Part shown: piece by piece, positions 20,351 to 29,584 of the stretch
Position numbering within the stretch: the stretch's first letter is position 1
Layout of the letters: each line of letters begins with the position of its first letter
Assembly (NCBI GenBank): GCA_049840435.1
Contig: JASGKY010000016.1
Location: 1-64,000, forward strand
DNA from: JADLHS01 sp049840435
GTDB taxonomy: Bacteria > Verrucomicrobiota > Verrucomicrobiia > Limisphaerales > JADLHS01
Direction: 5' to 3'
DNA length: 64,000 bases
The notes under the pieces: model-generated
Told to the model about the DNA's origin: nothing
The model's input: the letters and a program-made list of their open reading frames with translations, nothing else
The model's database searches: none
Made by a program: the position numbers and the translations under genes

Positions 20351-21786
20351 TGGAAAAGGGACTTCATAGTCTGATGCGACGACAGTTAAAGGCGGCAGGG
20401 CTGGACCAAGCTCAGCTTCCCGCTGAATTCAGTCATTTTGTTGAATCGGTGAATGCGGCCTATCAGCGTTTTGATTCCGATCGGTTGATGCTGGAGCGGT
20501 CGCTGGAATTAAGTTCGCAGGAGTTGTTAACCGCGAACGAAGACGTGCGGGCGATGTTTGAGGCTTTGCCGGATTTGCTATTGCGCATCGACGCGAATCT
20601 TAATGTCGTCACCGTCAAAGCCGGCTCGGGGCTGGACACGGTTCACCCGACTTACCAACTGCTGAATAAGCCGCTTGGAGTGGTGTTGCCCGAAGGAGTG
20701 GCAACGCAATATCAGGAAGCATTCAGTCAGATCCGCAAGGACAATCAATCACATGGGTTCGAGTACTCGCTGATTTCTTCGACGGAAACTAATTTCTACG
20801 AAGCCCGGCTGCAGCCGCGTCCCGAAGGCCAGGTCGTCGCGATTGTGCGGAATATCACGCGCCGGAAAATCGCCGAAGCCGAACTCACCAAGCTCAACGC
20901 AAAGATGGCGGAGATGCAACGTCATGCCGGCATGGCGGAGGTGGCGACCGGAGTATTGCACAATGTCGGCAACGTGTTGAACAGCGTGAATGTTTCGACG
21001 TTGTTGTTGCGTGAAAGCATGGACAAATCACAAATCCGCAACCTGATCAAGGCGACGGACCTGTTGCGCGATCATGCGGCGGATGCCGTGGCTTTTCTGA
21101 CACAAGATCCCAAGGGCCGGCGGTTGCCTGAATTCATTGAAAAGGTCAGTGCCCAGCTCGCGGTGGAGCGGGACAATTGGCTGCGGGAACTGGCTGGTCT
21201 CGCAAAGAACATCGAACACATCAAAGAAATCGTGGCGATGCAACAGAGCTATTCCCGCGTATCTGGCGTTCGGGAAACCCTGACTGCGGCTGGTCTTGTG
21301 GAAGATGCCTTGCGGATGAATGCGGCCGGACTTGGACGGCATGGTATCCAGATCTTTCGTGATTATGCCGAAGTGCCCGCGGTTAGCGTGGATAAACACA
21401 AGGCTCTCCAGATTTTGATCAATTTGATCCGCAATGCCAAACAAGCGATGGATGAAGCTGGCAAATCGGAAAAGACTCTAACCGTAAAGATCGTCTGTTC
21501 TGGTGCCGGGATGGTACAAGTGCAGGTCCGTGATAATGGCATCGGTATTGTCGCCGAAAATCTCGCGCGAATTTTCCAGCACGGCTTTACCACCAAGAAA
21601 GACGGGCACGGTTTCGGTCTGCACAGTAGTGCCAATGCCGCGCGGGAAATGGGGGGCAAACTTTCGGTCCAAAGTGCCGGGCTGGGTGCGGGTGCGGAAT
21701 TCAGTCTTGAATTGCCAGTGGTTGCATCTGCCGCCGGTCACACCACCAGTGCTGGCGGTCTGGTCAGCGCCGATCTCAAGTCATGA
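20350..21786 (+). CDS. Cytoplasmic PAS histidine kinase with atypical H-box
   Basis: 478 residues. An N-terminal helical region is followed by a PAS domain (DVRAMFEALPDLLLRIDANL ... VVAIVRNITRRKIAEAEL, about 75-195), then the dimerisation/phosphoacceptor helix GVLHNVGNVLNSVNVS with His204, then a HATPase_c domain (N-box LINLIRNAKQAMDEA; G1 VRDNGIGI; G2 DGHGFGLHSSANAA). The H-box HNxGNxLNS differs from the usual HEFRTP or HDFNN forms. No membrane segment is seen. The ATG at 20350 overlaps the FIST stop, and its own stop overlaps the next ATG. It is likely activated by the FIST protein. Confidence 0.9.
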   Translation: MEKGLHSLMRRQLKAAGLDQAQLPAEFSHFVESVNAAYQRFDSDRLMLERSLELSSQELLTANEDVRAMFEALPDLLLRIDANLNVVTVKAGSGLDTVHPTYQLLNKPLGVVLPEGVATQYQEAFSQIRKDNQSHGFEYSLISSTETNFYEARLQPRPEGQVVAIVRNITRRKIAEAELTKLNAKMAEMQRHAGMAEVATGVLHNVGNVLNSVNVSTLLLRESMDKSQIRNLIKATDLLRDHAADAVAFLTQDPKGRRLPEFIEKVSAQLAVERDNWLRELAGLAKNIEHIKEIVAMQQSYSRVSGVRETLTAAGLVEDALRMNAAGLGRHGIQIFRDYAEVPAVSVDKHKALQILINLIRNAKQAMDEAGKSEKTLTVKIVCSGAGMVQVQVRDNGIGIVAENLARIFQHGFTTKKDGHGFGLHSSANAAREMGGKLSVQSAGLGAGAEFSLELPVVASAAGHTTSAGGLVSADLKS

Positions 21787-23948
21787 ATACCACGGAAATC
21801 GCCAAATATTCCCAACGCCTCCTTGTCATTGACGATAATCCGCGTATTCACGAGGACATCCGGAAGATCTTGTGTCCGACAGCAGCGAACAATGAACTGG
21901 ACAATTTCGCCGCTGCATTGTTCGAGGAGGAGGCGGTTGAAACCCCGGTATCGAACTTCGAAATTGATTCCGCGTATCAAGGTCAGGAGGGGCTGGCGTT
22001 GGTGCAAAAGGCGGTGGCAGAAGGCCGGCCTTATTCGCTGGCCTTTGTGGATGTCCGCATGCCGCCGGGGTGGGACGGCGTTGAAACCATTGAGCACATT
22101 TGGAAAAAATATCCGGAGTTGCAGGTCGTCATCTGTACCGCCTATTCGGATCATTCTTGGGGCGATATCATCACGCGGCTTGGCAAATCCGACAGTTTGC
22201 TGATCCTCAAAAAGCCTTTCGATAATGTGGAAGTGTTGCAACTTGCCCATGCGCTGACCAAGAAGTGGGTGGTTACCCGGCAGGCGAAGATGCAAACGCT
22301 AAATTTGGCGACGCTGGTCACTGAGCGGACGGAGGCGCTCCTATCAGCCAATGCCCAGTTGCGGGCCGAGATCGACCGGCGGGCCGAGATCGAAGCGGCG
22401 TTACGTGAATCGGAGGAGCGATTTCATAAATCATTTGAAAGCACGCTGGTGGCTTTGGCTTTACTCAAGGCTGACACGCTGGAGCACGCCGATGTCAACG
22501 CCAGTTACCTAGCCTTGCTGGAGCGGTCGTGTGAACAAGTGCTCGGAGAGAGTCCAGCGGCGTTGGAGTTATTGGAGTCGCCGCTTGCCTTCGTTGATGC
22601 CATCCGGGCAGCGCAGGCTGGCCAGCGGGTGCATAATCGGGAGTTGAATTTCCTTCGTCCAAATCGCAGCGTGCGCCAGGCGCTTGTTTCAATCGTTCCA
22701 TTGTTGTTGGGGAGCAGTCAGTGTCTGCTTGTCGCTGCTTCGGATGTGACGGAACAGCGCCAGCTTGAGTCGCAATTGCGTCAGTCGCAAAAGATGGAAG
22801 CCATTGGCCAGCTTGCGGCCGGCGTGGCGCATGACTTCAACAACCTCCTCACTGTCATCATCGGACATGCCAGCATTCAACTTACCAAGGCACACTTGGA
22901 TCAAGAGGTCGGTAGATCACTGCATCAGGTTAAACTGGCCGGTGAGCGAGCGTCCGGTTTGACCCGACAATTGCTCGCTTTTAGTCGCAAACAGGCGTTG
23001 CAACGCAAGGCGGTGGATGTGGGGCGATCAGTTAACACGATGCGGAAGATGCTTTCGCGTCTTATCGATGCGCAGGTTTCCTTTGAGATTGAATGTGCGC
23101 CAGACGTGCCCTGTGTGTTGGGTGATGAATCTAACATTGAGCAGGTCATCTTGAACCTAGTGGTCAACGCACGCGATGCCATGCCACAGGGAGGAAAGCT
23201 TTCGTTGCGGGTGGATAGATTGGATGTGCGCGCGCCGGACCGCTCCCGTCATGTGGATGCACGCGAAGGACGATTTGTCGTGTTGACGGTGACAGATACG
23301 GGCTGCGGTATGGATGCGGAGACGCAACGACGGATGTATGAGCCATTCTTCACCACCAAGCCTGTTGGCAAGGGGACCGGATTGGGGCTTTCTACGATCT
23401 ACGGCATCATCAAGCAGCACGAAGGGTGGATTGAACTGCAGAGTGAAGTCGGCGTGGGCACAACCTTCCGAATTGTTTTGCCAGCCACCGACGAGAAACC
23501 CAGCACTTCCGATACGGCTGTGATCATCAGGGCTGAGGGTGATCGCCGGGAGTGTATTTTGGTGGTGGAAGACGAGCCGCAGGTGCGCGCTTACGTGTGC
23601 GATGCCCTGCGTAATCACGGCTATCAAGTCTTGGATGCCGATTGTGGCCAAAAGGCGCTGGAAGTCTGGGCGAACGCGAAGCGCAAGGTGGACTTACTGC
23701 TGACCGACATGGTCATGCCCAACGGTATGAGCGGCCGAGAACTCGTCAAAAATTTGCGCCAACGCCAACAAGATCTGAAAATCATCTACATGTCTGGCTA
23801 TAATCCGGAATTTGCCGCCGAGGGTGACCGGTTGGAAGAGTTGGGCAACTTTCTTCCCAAGCCATTTAGCCAAGGAAAACTGTTTAACATGGTAGATTCA
23901 GCGTTGAAATCCACCGTGGCAATGCCAGCTGTGGTTGCTGTCAATTAA
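21783..23948 (+). CDS. Hybrid histidine kinase: REC - PAS - HisKA - HATPase - REC
   Basis: 721 residues. The N-terminal receiver has the phospho-acceptor Asp90 (LAFVDVRMPPGWDG) and Lys in LILKKPFDN. A coiled coil and PAS-like domain follow (about 200-330), then HisKA with His350 (AAGVAHDFNNLLTVI), HATPase_c (VVNARDAMPQGG; TDTGCGMD; GTGLGLSTIYGI) and a second receiver with Asp642 (LLLTDMVMPNGMSG). It overlaps the upstream kinase by 4 bp (ATGA). The N-terminal receiver probably takes phosphate from the upstream kinase and gates this one. No DNA-binding domain is present, so an output protein must lie elsewhere. Confidence 0.92.
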   Translation: MNTTEIAKYSQRLLVIDDNPRIHEDIRKILCPTAANNELDNFAAALFEEEAVETPVSNFEIDSAYQGQEGLALVQKAVAEGRPYSLAFVDVRMPPGWDGVETIEHIWKKYPELQVVICTAYSDHSWGDIITRLGKSDSLLILKKPFDNVEVLQLAHALTKKWVVTRQAKMQTLNLATLVTERTEALLSANAQLRAEIDRRAEIEAALRESEERFHKSFESTLVALALLKADTLEHADVNASYLALLERSCEQVLGESPAALELLESPLAFVDAIRAAQAGQRVHNRELNFLRPNRSVRQALVSIVPLLLGSSQCLLVAASDVTEQRQLESQLRQSQKMEAIGQLAAGVAHDFNNLLTVIIGHASIQLTKAHLDQEVGRSLHQVKLAGERASGLTRQLLAFSRKQALQRKAVDVGRSVNTMRKMLSRLIDAQVSFEIECAPDVPCVLGDESNIEQVILNLVVNARDAMPQGGKLSLRVDRLDVRAPDRSRHVDAREGRFVVLTVTDTGCGMDAETQRRMYEPFFTTKPVGKGTGLGLSTIYGIIKQHEGWIELQSEVGVGTTFRIVLPATDEKPSTSDTAVIIRAEGDRRECILVVEDEPQVRAYVCDALRNHGYQVLDADCGQKALEVWANAKRKVDLLLTDMVMPNGMSGRELVKNLRQRQQDLKIIYMSGYNPEFAAEGDRLEELGNFLPKPFSQGKLFNMVDSALKSTVAMPAVVAVN

Positions 23949-23971
23949 ACCACCGCGCGCGTGGGCTGGCC

Positions 23972-24475
23972 TCAATGCGCTCCCAACTGTAATCGGGCGT
24001 CGCTCTCCAATAGCGTTTTGAGGTTTGGCCAGTTGGCTTCATTCATGCCGTTAAAAGCATTCAAATAAACGGCTACAGCTTCCTGTGGATGTTTCGCGAG
24101 CAGATTGTCCACGGCGGCTTTGAGTTTGGCATCGGCCACGGATTTCGGGAGGTCTTCGACCACACCGTTTTCGTTGGCGATGTCGAGGGCATTGAGAAAA
24201 TCCACCAGCATAGCCTGATGCTTCTTTACGAGCCAAGTGCGAAGCAATGTCCCAGCGGCGACGTCGAGATTCGGACGCGTGAGCGTGGCCAGCATTGTGG
24301 CGTGGCGCTCGGGCTTGGCCTGGCGTTCCAGGAAGACGGGGCGCAGTTTCTTGGCTTCCGCGACCGCCTGCAGGATGGCGCGATACGTGGGTTTTTCGGA
24401 CTCAAAGGTGAAGGTGAGAATATCGTTCGCCAGTGCAGGCGACATAAAACCGAGCAATTCGTAAGACTTGAGCAT
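23972..24475 (-). CDS. Conserved hypothetical helical protein, 167 residues
   Basis: I do not recognise a named family. It is soluble and helical: MLKSYELLGFMSPALANDIL, then TYRAILQAVAEAKKLRPVFLE, then LLRTWLVKKHQAMLVDFLNA, then LLAKHPQEAVAVYLNAF. It has no signal peptide or Cys motif. I chose the ATG at 24475; the frame runs open to 24679, but that extension would cross the cutA promoter and start region and looks non-coding. Divergent from cutA. Confidence 0.65.
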   Translation of the reverse strand: MLKSYELLGFMSPALANDILTFTFESEKPTYRAILQAVAEAKKLRPVFLERQAKPERHATMLATLTRPNLDVAAGTLLRTWLVKKHQAMLVDFLNALDIANENGVVEDLPKSVADAKLKAAVDNLLAKHPQEAVAVYLNAFNGMNEANWPNLKTLLESDARLQLGAH

Positions 24476-24572
24476 CGTTCGTGAGTCTAAAGTCTGAAGT
24501 CCCGGGACTCCGGTCAAGTCCGAGTTTGATTGGGAGCGTGACGGGGCGAGGGATTTCCGGCAGGGTGAGGGC

Positions 24573-24896
24573 ATGGCAAAGGTTGGGTGCAAGATCATTC
24601 TGGTAACGACTCCGGACCTGAAAACGGCGCGGCGGCTGGCACGGGCTGCCTTGGCGGCGCGGTTGATTGCGTGCGCCAATCTGGTCCCGAAGCTGGAATC
24701 ACATTACCGCTGGCAAGGGAAACTCGAGCAGAGCGCTGAAGTGCTGATGATCATGAAGACGACGGCGCCGCGTGTTGCGATGTTGGAAAAGTTGGTCTTG
24801 GCCAAACACCCTTACAACACGCCGGAGTTTGTGGTGTTGAACCTGGCTGGCGGCGCGAAAAAGTATCTGACATGGTTGGTGGAATGTTGTGATTGA
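24573..24896 (+). CDS. cutA: Divalent-cation tolerance protein CutA
   Basis: A 107-residue CutA1 protein, the normal length of the trimeric ferredoxin-like fold. Signatures are LVTTPDLKTARRLARAAL, the ACANLVPKLESHYRWQGKLE segment with the conserved Cys-Ala-Asn and Tyr-Trp, and HPYNTPEFVVLNL near the C-terminus. It has been linked to copper and other metal tolerance, but its molecular role is unclear in most bacteria. Cytoplasmic. Confidence 0.93.
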   Translation: MAKVGCKIILVTTPDLKTARRLARAALAARLIACANLVPKLESHYRWQGKLEQSAEVLMIMKTTAPRVAMLEKLVLAKHPYNTPEFVVLNLAGGAKKYLTWLVECCD

Positions 24897-24961
24897 GTTT
24901 TGGCCTGACCCCGAGCAAGGGCAGGGGTTGCGTCGGAGCGAATCTTTGGTAAAACTGGGGT

Positions 24962-25733
24962 GTGACTCCGGCGGACATCTTCGTAGTCGCGTCGGTGGCA
25001 GTGCTCGGTGTCGTGCTGGGCGTTGCTATCGGAATGTTCTATCTCATTCGCCGCCGCCGGTTGGCGGGCAGGCGGACCTCGCTCAAATCCCAAGCGACCT
25101 TGGCGCGCCAATTTTCACGGTTTGAGGTCACTCCCAATCATCCGGTCCACATGCGGCGGCCGACGCGGTGGCTTGCCATCCTGTACTCGTGATATACAGA
25201 GCGTCCAGCTGGCGCTGAGGTTGCACCAGCCCCGGCCGTGCTCATGGTCGGAGGGGCTGATTCTCCCGCGCCAGCTCTTCATCGCTCCGCCGATCAACGG
25301 ATGGACGCTGGTGTTCGGTACGGGGCTGCCGCTGCCCGACGATGACGTGGACGTCAGCTACCGGTTTTTACGGGAGCTGAGCCAGAAGTTGGGGCACGTG
25401 CAGTTTTTTCAAGCTGATGCCTTGGCGCAACATCATGCTTGGGTGCAGTTGGAATCTGGGCGGGTGATTCGGGCCTACGCGTGGGCCGGCACAACGCTTT
25501 GGAATCAAGGGGTGAAAACAAGTGCGGAGATTGCGTTGGGCATGAATTGTTTTGGCTACGGGGAGAATCCCGGTAGCGATGATTGGACGGTCGCGGATCA
25601 TCTCGTCGCGAATGTCGATAAAGTGCCGCAGCTCGCACATCGTTGGAGTCTCGACCCGGCGGAGATCGACGGTCGCGCGCTGGCGCAGCAGCAGGGCATC
25701 GCCGGAAATACAGCGGGATTCAATGGCGACTAA
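24962..25733 (+). CDS. Membrane-anchored hypothetical protein, one frameshift
   Basis: GTG at 24962 opens one N-terminal membrane helix (FVVASVAVLGVVLGVAIGMFYL) followed by a basic stretch. The frame closes at 25192, but the protein continues in the next frame after one extra base near 25175 (DIQSVQLALRLHQPRPCSW, then LFIAPPINGWTLVFGTGLPL, ALAQHHAWVQLESGRVIRAY, GENPGSDDWTVADHLVANVD) to 25733. Restored length is about 256 residues, with a cytoplasmic or periplasmic domain I cannot assign to a family. Confidence 0.6.
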
Positions 25734-25909
25734 TGGCTGATCGCTTGCCGCGGAGGCGGGTGAAGCAGTTTCATGGGCATGGGGTTTGAGGCTTGTTTGC
25801 AGCGTGCAAGCGGTTTTTCGGTTCTGCGCGGATTGGCTCTTGCCGTTGAGAATTGGTTGCGGCAGTCTGCGGTGGTGGTTCGGCGGTTAACCTAAACTCA
25901 AGCAGCGTT

Positions 25910-26494
25910 ATGTCACTCGAACTTGAACTCCAACAATTCCCGAAGGACATCAAACTCAAAGACGGCTCGAAGGTGAAGCTTCGCCCGCTCAAGCGCACCG
26001 ACGAAAAAGCTTTCCACGCCCTCTTTCAAACCATCCCCGAGCAGGAGCGCATGTTCATCAAACATCGCGTCACGGACATCGCGGTCATTCGGGACTGGTG
26101 TGAGGCGATTGATCTGGGGCGCAACTTTCCGCTGCTGGCGACCGATGGCAGTAAAATTGTCGGCGTCGCCACGCTGCATCAACAACTGGGTGGTTGGAAG
26201 CGCCACATCGGACGCGTCAGTGTCCTTGTTCAGCCTGCGGCGCGCGGTCGCGGCATTGCCCGCGGTTTGATTCAGGAAATTGTGGAAATCGCGCGCGCCA
26301 CCGGACTCGAGAAGGTGGAGGCGGAGTTCATCGGGGAACAGGCGGCGGCGATCCACATGTTCGCCATGATGGGTTTCAGCGAATTGTGGCGAAAAGATGA
26401 TTACGTCAAAGACATGCAGGCCATCTCGCATGATTATGTTTTGATGGGGCTCGATTTGAAGACGGACGAGGAATACGCTAGCGCCGCCGGGTGA
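25910..26494 (+). CDS. GNAT family N-acetyltransferase
   Basis: 194 residues. The acetyl-CoA site is clear (RVSVLVQPAARGRGIARGLI), followed by the usual helix and the segment AIHMFAMMGFSELWRKDDYV. The N-terminal strand reads VKLRPLKRTDEKAFHALFQ, as in RimI/RimJ-type and related enzymes. The ATG at 25910 fits the GNAT N-terminus; the frame stays open upstream without coding character. The acceptor could be a protein N-terminus or a small amine and cannot be told. Confidence 0.85.
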   Translation: MSLELELQQFPKDIKLKDGSKVKLRPLKRTDEKAFHALFQTIPEQERMFIKHRVTDIAVIRDWCEAIDLGRNFPLLATDGSKIVGVATLHQQLGGWKRHIGRVSVLVQPAARGRGIARGLIQEIVEIARATGLEKVEAEFIGEQAAAIHMFAMMGFSELWRKDDYVKDMQAISHDYVLMGLDLKTDEEYASAAG

Positions 26495-26585
26495 ATTTGA
26501 AATGAAGAAGGAAAGCAGCTGAATGATGAAGAGCGGCGGATCGGCAGCAACTTCTTCATTCATAGTTCATCCTTCATCATTTTCC

Positions 26586-26864
26586 ATGACGCCTCCTGAA
26601 ATCTGCCCCAACTGCGGCGCGGCCGTGCCGCGCAAGGCCAAGGCCTGTCCGGGGTGTGGCGCGGATGAAAACTCGGGTTGGGAGAAAGGCGCTGAGCAGG
26701 CCACCGCAGCCGACCTCGGCTTGCCTGAGGAGGACTTCGATTATGACGAATTCGTGAAACGCGAATTCGCCCCGCCTTCGCCCAAGCCCCAAGGCTTGCA
26801 CTGGGGGTGGTGGCTTACGGCTATTGTCTTGCTGTTGGTGATTCTCCTCACTTGGATTTTATGA
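26586..26864 (+). CDS. Small zinc-ribbon membrane protein
   Basis: 92 residues. Two Cys pairs at the N-terminus (CPNCG and CPGCG) form a zinc ribbon, an acidic linker follows (LPEEDFDYDEFVKREF), and one C-terminal membrane helix ends the protein (WWLTAIVLLLVILLTWIL). The topology suggests a tail-anchored cytoplasmic zinc ribbon. Its stop overlaps the ATG of the acyltransferase gene (ATGA at 26861), so the two are coupled. The function is unknown. Confidence 0.75.
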   Translation: MTPPEICPNCGAAVPRKAKACPGCGADENSGWEKGAEQATAADLGLPEEDFDYDEFVKREFAPPSPKPQGLHWGWWLTAIVLLLVILLTWIL

Positions 26865-28166
26865 GTGATTCCGCTGTCAAAAACACTGCCGCCCCGCGCC
26901 TGATGTCGCTCGACGCGTTGCGTGGCTTCGACATGTTCTGGATCATCGGCGCGGATTCACTTGTGTACGCGCTCAGCAAGCTCAGCCAGAATCCGGCGAC
27001 AAAATTTCTTGCGTCACAACTGGAACATGCGGAGTGGGCTGGTTTTCGGTTTTACGACCTGATCTTTCCGTTGTTCGTCTTCATGGTCGGCGCCGCCATC
27101 GTCTTTTCGCTCACCAAGATCATCAACGAATCCGGTCGCGTGGGCGCGATCCAACGAGTCGTCAAGCGCGGGGTGTTGCTCTTCATCATCGGGCTGATTT
27201 ACTCGGGCGGGGTCACGGAATCATGGCCGAATCTGCGCCTGATGGGCGTGCTGAATCGCATCGCGCTTGCCTATACGGCGGCAGGCTTGCTGTTCATCTG
27301 TTTCAAACCACGCGCTCTGGCTGGTATTTGTGGCGGTCTCTTGATCGGCTATTGGGCGTTGCTGACGTTCGTGCCCATCCGCGATATCCAATTGGAGAAA
27401 GAGAATCTTGCAATTTTGGCCGAGCGCGCTGGCGATTCGCGCTCCGCACGATTGTTCCGCGAGGCTGGTAATGCGGCCGCTATTAATCCGTCCGCGATCA
27501 AAGACAGTGCCTTGTGGGCGACTACGGAACTGATGTACACCGCAACAACCAATCGGGTCACAGGCAAATTCGAGCCCGGCTGCAACGTGGCGAATCATTT
27601 CGATTTTGAGCATCTGCCGGCGCGGAAGTGGGATCTGTTTTGGGTATCCAGAAGGGATTCTCAGCACAATTCCCGCGGTCGCAACCTGTCTGCTTGGCGT
27701 GTTTGCCGGACTGCTCTTGCAGAATGGAGCTTTGTCCAGTGACAAGAAACTGCTGTGGCTGGTTGGGGCGGGCCTGGCGGGCGTGGCGTTGGGGTGGTTG
27801 TGGGGACTCCAGTTCCCCGTCATAAAAAAGATTTGGACATCCTCCTATGTGCTGGTGGCGGGCGGCTACTCGGCGCTGTTGCTGGGGGCGTTTTATCTTG
27901 TGGTGGATGTTTGGAAATTTCAGCGCTGGTGTCAGCCGTTCGTGTGGATGGGGATGAACGCCATCACGATCTATCTCATCAAAAACTTCCTCGGCGGTAC
28001 GTTCAGTAAGTTGTCGGCGCGGCTTCTTGGCGGCGATGTGAAACTTTGGCTCGATGCGCACGTTGGCAAAGGCTTCGGGGATCTGATGATTGCCATCGGC
28101 GGACTGCTGATCGCGTTCTGGCTCGTGCGCTTTCTCTACCAGAAGAAGATTTTTCTGCGCGTTTAA
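26861..28166 (+). CDS. Multi-pass membrane acyltransferase (HGSNAT/DUF5009-like), one frameshift
   Basis: Related to heparan-alpha-glucosaminide N-acetyltransferase and bacterial DUF5009 proteins, which acylate sugars across the membrane. The N-terminus has the family motif LMSLDALRGFDMFWIIGADS, then about ten hydrophobic segments, including FYDLIFPLFVFMVGAAIVFS, and the C-terminal WMGMNAITIYLIKNF. One extra T in a T4 run near 27638 breaks the frame; removing it restores KWDLFGYPEGILSTIPAVAT and a protein of 434 residues, the usual length. The stop shares bases with the convergent MFS gene. Confidence 0.88.
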
Positions 28167-29539
28167 TCCTCCGGCAGCGGTTTGCCCTTGGTTTCTGGGG
28201 CAAACGGCAGGACGGCCAAACCGATCAGAAAAATTCCACACATGGTCATCGCGGAATAACGTTCCATGAGCGGCGAGCCATATTGACCATAAACTCCGGT
28301 CGCAAGTTGGGCGGAAAACAAACTGCCCGCCGCGGCGGCGAAGCGCCCCAGATTGTAGCAAAATGAAGTGCCGGTGCTGCGCAGCCGGCTCGGAAACAGT
28401 TCTGGTAAGTAGATGGCGAAACCGGCGAACACCGCGAGCTGGCAGCTCGTCATCAATGGCAGCATCCACATGCCGTCGGCCGGAGAGTTCATCTTCCAAT
28501 ACACCAGCACTGTGACGATGAGCGCGAGGCTGAAGCCGATGGCAAAAGCTGTGCGCCGGCCGAGATGTTGCGCAACCTTCGTAAAGGTCCACATGCCCAC
28601 TGCGGCCCCGAGCATGGAGAGCAGGTACGAATACGTTACCGCCGTGTTGACCTTGGCCCTGACTCCGTCTGCTGGCACGCCGGCGGCAAGATACCAGGTC
28701 CGGAATACATTCCGCTGCAGATCCACGCCGTATTCGCCGATGGCCCAGAGCGCGACGACGCCGGTGGAGGCGATGACGGCGCCGACGAAAAGATTCTTTC
28801 GCCAGCGTGCTTCCTTGAGCAATCCGGCATACGGCGAAAAAAGACTGCCGGTGGGCAGGCGGCCTTCACGCTTCAATTTCAGCCACGGCTCTGGCTCTTT
28901 GAGATATTTTTGAATGAGGATGACGAGGAGCGCCGGCAGCGCGCCGACCAGAAACATCCAACGCCAGCCCGTGCCCTTGGTGATCGTTCCGGCGATCTCT
29001 AGGTTATCAATGAGCATTTTGATCAGTCCGGCGGAAATGTTTCCCACCGTGGACAACACCTGCAACATGCCGAGTGCGCCGGGGCGCGAATGGTTGGGAA
29101 CGGTTTCCGCAATCAACGCCACGGCCAGCCCGAACACGCCGCCGACACCCATGCCGGTCAACATGCGTAGCAACGCGAAATCAATCCACGAGCGGCTGAG
29201 GAACGTCAGGCCCGTGCAGGCCGAATAAAGCAGCACGGTAACCGTCAGCATTTTGGCGCGACCAAAGCGATCGCCCAGCGCGCCGAAGACCATGCCGCCA
29301 ATGCCCCAACCCACGAGAAAAATGGCGGTGACCTCTTTGCCCGCCGCCTGGATGGTGCCAGAGGGTTGGCCTTCCATCAAAGAATGCAACGCCGGGATGC
29401 GGGCGAGGGAGAATAGCCGTTGATCCAAGCAGTCAAAAAACCACGCCGCGGAGGCCACCATGAAGACGAACCAATGATAGCCAGTCAGGCCGCGCCACCA
29501 CGGACCGGAGGCCGGGGCGGATGCATTGGGTGTGTTCAT
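28163..29539 (-). CDS. Major facilitator superfamily transporter
   Basis: 458 residues, 12 predicted membrane segments. The MFS signature GDRFGRAKMLTVTVLLY follows helix 2, and a second conserved region reads LPELFPSRLRSTGTSFCYNL, typical of the sugar/organic-acid (AAHS or sialate-type) branch. The N-terminus has FDCLDQRLFSLARIPAL. It would import a small anion or sugar with protons in the inner membrane; the substrate is not evident. Its stop codon overlaps that of the convergent acyltransferase gene by 3 bp. Confidence 0.9.
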   Translation of the reverse strand: MNTPNASAPASGPWWRGLTGYHWFVFMVASAAWFFDCLDQRLFSLARIPALHSLMEGQPSGTIQAAGKEVTAIFLVGWGIGGMVFGALGDRFGRAKMLTVTVLLYSACTGLTFLSRSWIDFALLRMLTGMGVGGVFGLAVALIAETVPNHSRPGALGMLQVLSTVGNISAGLIKMLIDNLEIAGTITKGTGWRWMFLVGALPALLVILIQKYLKEPEPWLKLKREGRLPTGSLFSPYAGLLKEARWRKNLFVGAVIASTGVVALWAIGEYGVDLQRNVFRTWYLAAGVPADGVRAKVNTAVTYSYLLSMLGAAVGMWTFTKVAQHLGRRTAFAIGFSLALIVTVLVYWKMNSPADGMWMLPLMTSCQLAVFAGFAIYLPELFPSRLRSTGTSFCYNLGRFAAAAGSLFSAQLATGVYGQYGSPLMERYSAMTMCGIFLIGLAVLPFAPETKGKPLPED

Positions 29540-29584
29540 GGGCGCGGAGTATTGCGGGAAACCGGCGTCGAGGCAAACGCTCGC

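Noticed and set aside
27558..28592. 344-codon minus-strand ORF across the acyltransferase and MFS junction
   Set aside because: It crosses the ends of two well-supported genes and has no family features.
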